NCBI GenBank assembly: GCA_038117225.1
Contig: JAYOFM010000021.1
Span: 1-34,260, forward strand
Origin: JAYOFM01 sp038117225
GTDB taxonomy: Bacteria; Pseudomonadota; Alphaproteobacteria; Rhodospirillales; Casp-alpha2
Length of the DNA: 34,260 nucleotides
Direction of reading: 5' to 3'
In this document: in pieces, positions 8,951-15,154 of the stretch
Layout of the letters: every line of letters starts with the position of its first letter
Numbering within the stretch: the stretch's first letter is position 1
Position numbers and translations under genes: made by a program
Notes under the pieces: generated by a model
Databases searched by the model: none
What the model was told of the DNA's origin: nothing
The model's input: only the letters and a program-made list of their open reading frames with translations

Positions 8951-9217
8951 TTAAGAACCGTTCCCGGGAACGCCCGTTGCCATGCCACCGGCTTTCGCCA
9001 ATCGTCGCCGGGTGTCAAAGGGATTGGTTCGAGAATGACAAACATTGACCGCCTGCGACGCGGCTGAATAGCTAAGACAGGTCGACCAAGCGGCCTGGGT
9101 GAACATCAGACCGATGACCAGTGCCAACGCGGCCAGCAGTGCTGGACCACCGATGCCGACCGCCGTGGCGGTGGCGCGGGCAATCTGGGCACGATGGAGG
9201 CTGGTGCGGCGGGGCAT
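8951..9217 (-). CDS. Small membrane protein of unknown function
   Basis: An 88-aa protein with a basic N-terminus (MPRRTSLHRAQIARA), one strong transmembrane stretch at about residues 20-42 (PALLAALALVIGLMF) and a polar tail with two cysteines (STCLSYS and NVCHSRT) that could form a disulfide outside the membrane. The ATG has GGAG at good spacing on the minus strand. It follows the 180-aa secreted protein gene by 38 bp in the same direction and is followed by two hairpins, so the two genes probably form an operon. I do not recognise a family. The arrangement suggests an envelope function, but this is inference. Confidence 0.65.
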   Translation of the reverse strand: MPRRTSLHRAQIARATATAVGIGGPALLAALALVIGLMFTQAAWSTCLSYSAASQAVNVCHSRTNPFDTRRRLAKAGGMATGVPGNGS

Positions 9218-9255
9218 CGAATGGTCTCCGTCGGTTCTTCAGCGAATTTCGGGGA

Positions 9256-9798
9256 TTACTTGCAGGCCACTTGTGCGTCGTAGGCGAAGTCCCGCTTGTA
9301 CCAACTCGGCGCGACGAACATGGCGAGACGACTGGCACCCTTCGTACGGACGCGGAACGACGCATGTTGGCCGTCAGTCAGACGCAGATTGCGCTTGGAG
9401 ATCAGACTGGCCGAACCGTCGGCACGAACCCGATAAACACCGATGATACCGGTCTTCGGCCACGCGGCGCCGGCATTGGTGATCTTGAAAGTGGCGCGCT
9501 CATCCTTGCAATCGGTCTGAATTTCAAGATTGACGATGCCGCCGCGGGCCTGTGCCATCTCGACCCGATGGACGTCAGCCGCGATAGCCGGTACGGCCAT
9601 GGTGGCGGCGATGAAGCCGGCGGAAACCAGGACGAATACCCATGAGGAAATTTGCCGGGTCCAGGCGGTGCTGGTCGCCCGGGCACTGGGACGGACCCAT
9701 CCCTGACGGCTGGCGCCGAACTGGGTCGTGGCGCCGCCCTTGGAATTCAGCCAACCGCTCTTGTGAAGCCAGCCTTGCCTGCCGAACCAGATTCGCAT
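9256..9798 (-). CDS. Exported protein with unusually long signal-peptide N-region, unknown function
   Basis: The ATG at 9798 has AAGGA upstream and gives 180 aa; an in-frame TTG at 9819 would add seven residues. The first ~46 residues are basic, rich in Gly, Ser and Trp, and contain a loose repeat (FGRQGWLHKSG and FGASRQGWVRPS). They precede a classic hydrophobic core (WVFVLVSAGFIAATMAV) ending at PAIA-AD, a normal signal peptidase site near residue 74. The mature part of ~105 residues is beta-rich, with KATFKITNAG-like patterns resembling a small Ig-like domain and two cysteines (TDCKDER and QVACK) placed to form a disulfide. No downstream start can replace the long N-region. Probably periplasmic or secreted; family not recognised. 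It is the first gene of a pair with the 88-aa membrane protein. Confidence 0.7.
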   Translation of the reverse strand: MRIWFGRQGWLHKSGWLNSKGGATTQFGASRQGWVRPSARATSTAWTRQISSWVFVLVSAGFIAATMAVPAIAADVHRVEMAQARGGIVNLEIQTDCKDERATFKITNAGAAWPKTGIIGVYRVRADGSASLISKRNLRLTDGQHASFRVRTKGASRLAMFVAPSWYKRDFAYDAQVACK

Positions 9799-9960
9799 GG
9801 TGCCGTTTCCTTGTTTCAATCGCTGTCGTCTGTTTCCGTTTTTAAAGGCCCCATGTAATCTGCGTATGTCAGCGGGGTGAAGGCGTGTTACGAAGTGTTA
9901 ACGACGCGATGCTCTGCAGAGCGGGCGACGATCATCCGGTAACGAAAGGGAATCGCCCGA

Positions 9961-10740
9961 ATGGATCTCGGTTTGTCCGGTCGGAAGGCCCTGGTCACGG
10001 CGGCGAGTGCGGGCCTTGGTCAGGCCTGCGCGTTGGCGCTCGCGCGCGAGGGCGTGCGGGTGACCATTACCGGGCGAACGGAATCGACTCTGATCGCCAC
10101 CGCATTCGAGATTGAGACGAAAACCGGTAATCCAATCTCCTGGGCGGTCGCCGACGTCACCACCGACAACGGCCGTGCCGCCAGTCTCGCCGCCTGTCCG
10201 GATCCAGATATCCTGATCAACAATGGCGGCGGTCCGCCCCACGGCGGTTATCTGGAGTGGTCGGCGGCAGACTGGCGCACCGCCGTCGAATCGACGCTCA
10301 TTCCTGCCATCGAGATGACCCGCGCCGTGACGAACGGGATGGCGGGACGCGGGTTTGGACGCATCGTCAACATTACCTCGCGCACGGTGAAGTCAGCCCT
10401 GCCCGGGCTTGGCCTTTCGACCGTGGCGCGCGCCGGCCTGACCGGTTTCGTCGCCGGCGCGGCGCGGGAAGTGGCTGGCCAAGGGGTGACCATCAACAAT
10501 ATTCTGCCGGGGCCCTTTAAGACGGCCCGCACCATCGAATCCATTGCCCACGCGGCGCAACGACAGGGGCGTCCCGCCGCCGATATCGCCGCCGAGCGCG
10601 AGACAGAGACGCCGGCCGGCCGCTTCGGCGATCCGATGGAAATCGGTGACGCCTGTGCCTTCCTGTGTTCGGCGCAGGCCGGATATATCACCGGGCAGAA
10701 CTGGTTGATCGATGGAGGCTGGTATCCGGGCATGCTCTGA
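9961..10740 (+). CDS. SDR-family protein with degenerate cofactor and catalytic motifs (FabG-like)
   Basis: A 259-aa Rossmann-fold protein of the short-chain dehydrogenase/reductase superfamily. The dinucleotide loop reads VTAASAGLGQA where the classical form is TGxxxGxG, and the usual NNAG is NNGGGPP. The catalytic YxxxK is absent: the aligned stretch is GLGLSTVARAGLTGF, with Ser/Thr in place of Tyr and Arg at the Lys position. The Ser of the tetrad (NITSRTVK) is present, and the C-terminus has the SDR signature GYITGQNWLIDGGWYPG. This pattern is known for the beta-ketoacyl-ACP-reductase-like SDR subgroup that departs from the canonical NAD motif and tetrad. Whether it is an oxidoreductase is unclear. 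It is divergent from the secreted-protein gene and upstream of a 58-aa gene. Confidence 0.88.
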   Translation: MDLGLSGRKALVTAASAGLGQACALALAREGVRVTITGRTESTLIATAFEIETKTGNPISWAVADVTTDNGRAASLAACPDPDILINNGGGPPHGGYLEWSAADWRTAVESTLIPAIEMTRAVTNGMAGRGFGRIVNITSRTVKSALPGLGLSTVARAGLTGFVAGAAREVAGQGVTINNILPGPFKTARTIESIAHAAQRQGRPAADIAAERETETPAGRFGDPMEIGDACAFLCSAQAGYITGQNWLIDGGWYPGML

Positions 10741-10842
10741 CGGTCGTATCTTGCCTTATTTCCGTCATTAAACTGGCTAATTAATGCCGCCATGGGCACC
10801 TACGGTGCGATTCATAAAAATCGCGTTCGAAGGAGAAATCCC

Positions 10843-11019
10843 ATGCGTTACCGCGTCATCTACGATTGCCGGGACGACCAGTGGGCGGTGGTTGATATCC
10901 GCCGGCACGGTCGCACGGTCAGCGTCCATGCGACGGAGCAGGCCGCCCGCGACGCCGCGCAACTAAACACGACCCATCAACTGAACGCCATGGCAGCGTT
11001 GCGGCGAAGCGCCTCTTAG
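10843..11019 (+). CDS. Small protein, 58 aa, unknown function
   Basis: The ATG at 10843 is preceded by AAGGAG at ideal spacing, which decides this start over an in-frame ATG at 10792 with no ribosome-binding site. The product is hydrophilic, begins MRYRVIYDCRDDQWAVVDI and continues with an Ala-rich helix (TEQAARDAAQLN). The pattern of two short strands plus a helix resembles small double-stranded beta/alpha domains, but I do not recognise the family. No membrane segment or signal peptide is seen. Its TAG stop overlaps the TAA stop of the convergent serine hydrolase gene in the shared TTAG at 11016-11019. Confidence 0.7.
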   Translation: MRYRVIYDCRDDQWAVVDIRRHGRTVSVHATEQAARDAAQLNTTHQLNAMAALRRSAS

Positions 11020-12149
11020 CCGAGAGCCGCCATGACGGCGCCCAGCAGGCCGTTAATGTCGCCCTGATTGATCCAGCGCGCGACGACGACCAGGTCCAGG
11101 TCGGGATCGACCCAGATGATGCTGGACCCGGCGCCGAGGGCGAAATAGCTGGTCGCCGGCGCGTTCCGGTACTCCACGGGACCGTTGTTGAGCCACCACA
11201 GCAGACCATAGAACGGCGCCACGTCCGACGGGGTCGACAGCGCCTTCACCCAGTCCGCTGCCACGAGCCGGCGGCCGCCCCATTCGCCACCGCGCAGCAG
11301 CAATTGACCGAAGCGGGCGTGATCCCAGGAATTGATCCACAGGCCGCCGCCCCAATGGGTGCCGCCGGGCACGCTGGGCATGGACACACCGTCAATATCG
11401 ACCCAGGCATTCTTGTAGGCATGCCATTCCCAGGTCTCGGAGGCGCCGATGGGATCGAGAATGCGCTTCTTCACCACCTCCGCCAATGGCCGGCGAAACA
11501 GGTGCAGCAGCGCCAGGGACAGCACGTTGACGCGGACGTCGTTGTATTCCCAGTAGGTGCCCGGCGTTTTTAGCTCGCGCAACTGCCCCTTCTTCGAATT
11601 ATCGCCGCCGGCACCGACCTGACGGAAGTGATCAACCTGGTCGGGCTTGTCGAACAGCGTGCCCTGCCATTCTGAGGTCTGCGTCAACAGATGCCGCCAG
11701 GTCACTAGACGATTGTGCTCGGAGGCGAATTCCGGGATCGACAGAACCTTGGCGACGGGATCATCGATGGACCCGATCAGGCCATCATCCAGGGCCACGC
11801 CGGCGAGCACCGCGAGATAGCTCTTGGCGATGGAGAACGTCATATCGACGCGGTCGGGGTCGCCCCACTGAGCAGCAACGCGGCCGCCGCGGATGATCAG
11901 ACCGGCCGGCTCGCCACGGTTTTTCAAGGGGCCGAGGATGGCATTCCATGGTTCGGGTTCAATCTCCGTCAGGCCAGGGGTTTCGCCGCGATCCCCAAGG
12001 TCGCGCGGCCAGGCGGATTCATGTGCCTCGGCGAACCCCACCGCATCGGCGAGGCGCCCGGCATCGAAACCGGCATCCGCCGCGTCGATATGTTCCCACG
12101 GACCGCCGGCGGGCGGGAAATAGGGGCTGGGATTGGCGTCCTTGGGCAT
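11016..12149 (-). CDS. Serine hydrolase, beta-lactamase/class C PBP-like family
   Basis: A 377-aa protein of the serine beta-lactamase-like superfamily (PF00144 type), which also contains esterases, D-aminopeptidases and nylon-oligomer hydrolases. Ser106-Ile-Ala-Lys109 (MTFSIAKSYLA) is the catalytic SxxK pair, and Tyr202 in WEYNDVRVN is the probable third residue of the YxN motif. The C-terminal region contains GTHWGGGLWINSWDHARFG. No signal peptide is visible, pointing to a cytoplasmic amide or ester hydrolase rather than a periplasmic resistance enzyme. AAGGA precedes the ATG. The gene follows the aminotransferase gene by 18 bp and is likely the last gene of a GntR / aminotransferase / hydrolase operon. 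The substrate could be delivered by the divergent TRAP transporter (inference). Confidence 0.88.
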   Translation of the reverse strand: MPKDANPSPYFPPAGGPWEHIDAADAGFDAGRLADAVGFAEAHESAWPRDLGDRGETPGLTEIEPEPWNAILGPLKNRGEPAGLIIRGGRVAAQWGDPDRVDMTFSIAKSYLAVLAGVALDDGLIGSIDDPVAKVLSIPEFASEHNRLVTWRHLLTQTSEWQGTLFDKPDQVDHFRQVGAGGDNSKKGQLRELKTPGTYWEYNDVRVNVLSLALLHLFRRPLAEVVKKRILDPIGASETWEWHAYKNAWVDIDGVSMPSVPGGTHWGGGLWINSWDHARFGQLLLRGGEWGGRRLVAADWVKALSTPSDVAPFYGLLWWLNNGPVEYRNAPATSYFALGAGSSIIWVDPDLDLVVVARWINQGDINGLLGAVMAALG

Positions 12150-12167
12150 GTTTCGGTTCCTTCTTGA

Positions 12168-13109
12168 TTATTTCACTCCGCCGAAGACCGGAGTCAGCCA
12201 TTCCGGGTGTTCGTTGCTCTCGCCCCGTACCATCGCGTGATAAATCCGGTGTAGTTCCGTCACCACCGGGCCGATGCTTCCGTCACCGACCGGCAGACGG
12301 TCGATGCTGGCGATCGGCAGGATTTCGTGGCCGGTACCGCAGTAGAACGCTTCCTCGGCGCCGTAGAGCTCGGTGCGACCGACGGATCGGACTTCCGGCT
12401 TGCGTTCCATGTTCTCGCTGAACAGCTGCAGCACCGTGCGCCGGGTAACGCTTTCCAGGATATCCGACGTTCCGTCCGGCGTGATCGGCACACCATCGCG
12501 GACGATGAACAGGCAGCCGCCCGCCCCCTCCGCGACCTTACCGGCCTGCGTCAGTATGATGACGTTGTCGTAGCCATCGGCGCGCGCCTGGCCCCAGGCG
12601 AGGCGGCCATTGTTGTAATTGGCGACGCATTTGATGCGCGGTGGCAGCGAATGATCGGAAATGCGTGCCCAGCTGGACACCACCACATCCTGGCCCTTGT
12701 CCAGCGGCACCAGACTGTCCTTCGGCGTCGCCGCGATGGCCATGCCGACTGGACCGCCGGCGGTCATCGATCCGTCCGGCGCGTCCACATAAGCATAAAG
12801 GCGGATGTAGGTGTTGCCCTTGTGGCCGTTGGCAAGGATCAGCTCGAGAATACAATCACGCAGTTTCTCGATGCTGAACACGTCGTCCATGCGCATCACC
12901 TTCATGGAGAAACGCAGCCGCTCCAGATGTTCCGTCAAACGAAAAATGTAGAGTTCCTGTTTGTCGTCGTTCCAATAGCCGCGAATACCCTCGAACACAT
13001 TGGCGGCGTACTTCACGGCCGGCGACAGGATGTGGATCGTGGCATCCTCCGTCGGTACCACCTTGCCGTTGAGGCTCATATACTTAACGCCGTGTGCATG
13101 TTCGCTCAT
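12168..13109 (-). CDS. Branched-chain-amino-acid aminotransferase-like enzyme (class IV)
   Basis: A 313-aa fold type IV PLP aminotransferase, length and layout as in IlvE. Lys160 in PPRIKCVANYNNG is the predicted PLP lysine, VFEGIRGYW near residue 38 and YIRLYAYV near 101 are family motifs, and TPDGTSDILESVTRRT near 215 is the phosphate-binding region. The normally conserved EGxGxNIF segment is EGAGGCLFIV here, so specificity may differ from housekeeping IlvE (D-amino-acid transaminase and aminodeoxychorismate lyase share the fold). A good Shine-Dalgarno (GAGGAAG) precedes the ATG, which overlaps the GntR stop by 4 nt (ATGA). Its position inside a catabolic-type operon suggests degradation of an imported amino-acid derivative. 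Confidence 0.88.
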   Translation of the reverse strand: MSEHAHGVKYMSLNGKVVPTEDATIHILSPAVKYAANVFEGIRGYWNDDKQELYIFRLTEHLERLRFSMKVMRMDDVFSIEKLRDCILELILANGHKGNTYIRLYAYVDAPDGSMTAGGPVGMAIAATPKDSLVPLDKGQDVVVSSWARISDHSLPPRIKCVANYNNGRLAWGQARADGYDNVIILTQAGKVAEGAGGCLFIVRDGVPITPDGTSDILESVTRRTVLQLFSENMERKPEVRSVGRTELYGAEEAFYCGTGHEILPIASIDRLPVGDGSIGPVVTELHRIYHAMVRGESNEHPEWLTPVFGGVK

Positions 13110-13804
13110 GGGGCTTCCTCTTCGCTTTGCCGGATTTCAAACAGGACCTTGAGCCGCGCTCGCTCGGCCCCCGCCAGATGAGCCGATGCCGCCGCCTCGG
13201 CGGCATCGGGGTCGCGCCGACGAATGGCGTCGACGATGGTTTCGTGCTCGACGTGGGCCGTTTTCGGCCGCCCCGGCACGCTGTAGGTGGTCGAGCGCAA
13301 CAGTGCCAAGGAGTCCGTCAGCGAATTTAACGCTTTCAGTAGATAACGGTTATGCGCGGCCAGGTAGATCGCCTGATGGAATCGGTTGTTGATCTCAACC
13401 AGTCGTGCCACATCGTCGCCGGCTTTGACTTCTCGTTCGACCAGTTCCGCCAATTCGGCGATCTCGCTGTCCGCGGCATGTTGCGCGGCATGACGCGCCG
13501 CCGTGCCTTCAAGCACCCGGCGCATGGCATAAAGCTCGATCACCTGCTGCTGATCCAATTCGGCGACGATAACGCCGCGCCAAGGCGTGAACTCCACAAG
13601 GCCGTCCGCTTGCAAACGGCGCACGGCCTCACGCACGGGTGTCCGCGAAACGCCAAGCCACGCCGCCACCTCGGCTTCGCGCACCCGCGCGCCCGACTGA
13701 TAGCGGCCGTCGCGGATCGCCTGCAACAATTCGTGATGCACGAATTCGCCGCGTGATAGGCCATCATGGTCTTTGGCTGTGATCTTCTTCGCCTTACGAG
13801 CCAT
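13106..13804 (-). CDS. GntR-family transcriptional regulator with FCD domain
   Basis: A 232-aa regulator with an N-terminal winged helix (about residues 14-80; VREAEVAAWLGVSRTPVREA is the recognition region) and a C-terminal all-helical FCD ligand-binding domain. Conserved metal or ligand-binding residues are visible in NNRFHQAIYLAAHN and VEHETIVDAIRRRDP. FCD regulators usually act as repressors relieved by a carboxylate or amino-acid-like metabolite. The gene is divergent from the TAXI transporter gene and overlaps the downstream aminotransferase gene by 4 nt. The palindrome TTGTATACAA in the shared intergenic region is its likely operator, implying control of the transporter and perhaps of itself. 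Confidence 0.92.
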   Translation of the reverse strand: MARKAKKITAKDHDGLSRGEFVHHELLQAIRDGRYQSGARVREAEVAAWLGVSRTPVREAVRRLQADGLVEFTPWRGVIVAELDQQQVIELYAMRRVLEGTAARHAAQHAADSEIAELAELVEREVKAGDDVARLVEINNRFHQAIYLAAHNRYLLKALNSLTDSLALLRSTTYSVPGRPKTAHVEHETIVDAIRRRDPDAAEAAASAHLAGAERARLKVLFEIRQSEEEAP

Positions 13805-13866
13805 GTGTCGTCCCTAACCGTGATCGACATGGCGAGCCGGGAAAGATCAAATACAGCCGGCCAGTC

Positions 13867-13895
13867 TTGACAGGTTGTATACAATCCTTTGCTAT
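13867..13895 (+). promoter_or_regulatory. Promoter of the TAXI-TRAP transporter with embedded GntR operator
   Basis: A perfect -35 TTGACA (13867-13872) is followed after 17 bp by TGCTAT (13890-13895). The perfect 10-bp palindrome TTGTATACAA (13875-13884) lies wholly within the spacer. FadR/FCD-type GntR operators typically have a GT-(N)-AC core like this. A dimer bound here would block RNA polymerase. The site also lies 71-80 bp upstream of the gntR start on the other strand. The predicted 5' leader to the TAXI start is ~125 nt. Confidence 0.7.
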
Positions 13896-14025
13896 GCGGA
13901 CACCAGGGAAACAGCCCGCATACCATCGCACTTATGCTCTCGCCAGTTTTTGCGACAGGCCGGTGACAATGGACTTTTCGGCACGCAACGAACGATTCAC
14001 AACACCCAACGGGAGGACTCTAGAC

Positions 14026-15057
14026 ATGAAATCGAGCATGAAGATCATTGGCGGCACCGCCGCCCTGGCGATCATCGCCGGCGCCGCGCTGACCATGGCA
14101 CCGGCACAAGCGCAATCCCAAAAGATGCAGTTCTTCCGCATCGCCTCGGGTAGTGCCGGCGGCACCTATTTCCCGATGGCCGGTCTGCTGGCACAGGTCA
14201 TTTCCAACCCGCCGGGCGCGCGTACCTGCGCCAAGGGCGGCAACTGCGGCATGGAAGGCCTGGTCGCCATTGCCCAGTCGGCGAACGGCTCCGTCGCCAA
14301 TATCAGTGCCATCAAGTCGGATCAGATCGAATCCGGGTTCGCCCAATCGGACGTCACGTACTGGGCCTACACCGGCACCGGCCCGTTCCAGGGCAAGGAA
14401 CCGATCAAGAAGCTGTGCGTGTTGGCGAGCCTGTTTCCCGAGCACATTCACGTGGTCGCCGGCGCTGATCGCAACATTAAAAGCGTCAAGGATCTGAAAG
14501 GCAAGAAAGTCGCCATGGGCCTGCCCGGCTCCGGCGCCCTGGTCGGCGCCCGCCTTGTCGTCGGCGCCTATGGCCTGGAGGAAAAGAAAGACTTCACGCC
14601 CGAGTACGTGAAGTCGAAAACCGGCGCCGACAAGATTCGCGACGGCCACCTTGATGCCTTCATCACAGTGACCGGGTATCCGAATTCCTCTGTCACCGAA
14701 ATGGCCTCGACGCAGGGCGCCAAGCTGGTCGCGGTTGACGGCCCAGAGCGTGACGCGCTGATCAAAAAGGCGCCGTTCTATTCCGCCGACGTGATTCCGG
14801 GCGGCACCTACAAGGGTAACGATGCGGACACGCAGACGGTCACCGTGTCGGCGCTGTGGGTGGCGCGCAATAATCTTCCGGAAGACGTCCAGTACGGCGT
14901 CGTCAAGGGACTGTTCGGTAACAAGAAGGCCGCCAAGATCCTCGCCAATGGGCACGCCAAGGGCAAATCAATCACCATAGAGAGCGCATTCAAGGGCGTG
15001 CCCATCCCGCTCTGCCCCGGCTCGGAAAAATACTACAAGGAAATCGGCGTCCGCTGA
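14026..15057 (+). CDS. TAXI-family TRAP transporter solute-binding protein
   Basis: A 343-aa periplasmic binding protein of the TRAP-associated extracytoplasmic immunogenic (TAXI) family. The chosen ATG has GGGAGGA eight bases upstream and yields a proper signal peptide (MKSSMKIIGGTAALAIIAG, cleavage near AQA-QS). The frame is open further upstream, but an earlier start would put over 50 polar residues ahead of the signal. Family hallmarks are FFRIASGSAGGTYFPMAGL near residue 35 and DLKGKKVAMGLPGSGALVGA near 155. Two cysteines in the CAKGGNCGMEG loop probably form a disulfide. The C-terminus ends with a further Cys (PLCPGSEKYY). The ligand is unknown; an organic acid or amino-acid-like compound is likely. 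It precedes its permease with a terminator hairpin between. Confidence 0.93.
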   Translation: MKSSMKIIGGTAALAIIAGAALTMAPAQAQSQKMQFFRIASGSAGGTYFPMAGLLAQVISNPPGARTCAKGGNCGMEGLVAIAQSANGSVANISAIKSDQIESGFAQSDVTYWAYTGTGPFQGKEPIKKLCVLASLFPEHIHVVAGADRNIKSVKDLKGKKVAMGLPGSGALVGARLVVGAYGLEEKKDFTPEYVKSKTGADKIRDGHLDAFITVTGYPNSSVTEMASTQGAKLVAVDGPERDALIKKAPFYSADVIPGGTYKGNDADTQTVTVSALWVARNNLPEDVQYGVVKGLFGNKKAAKILANGHAKGKSITIESAFKGVPIPLCPGSEKYYKEIGVR

Positions 15058-15078
15058 TCCGACCTTGCGATTGATTTT

Positions 15079-15109
15079 CCGGGGGCCTTTCGGGGCCCCC
15101 GGTTTTCTT
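15079..15109 (+). terminator. Hairpin terminator/attenuator between binding protein and permease
   Basis: CCGGGGGCC (15079-15087) pairs perfectly with GGCCCCCGG (15094-15102) around a 6-nt loop, followed by TTTTCTT. It starts 21 nt after the TAXI stop. A partial terminator here would give the binding protein many more transcripts than the membrane component, as is common in uptake operons. Confidence 0.85.
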
Positions 15110-15154
15110 ATTCGCCAAAAGTCACCACCGGTTTCTTAAGACCTTCTGATCAAC

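Noticed and set aside
14020..14955. 311-codon minus-strand frame opposite the TAXI gene
   Set aside because: Antisense of a convincing binding protein; no ribosome-binding site or domain.
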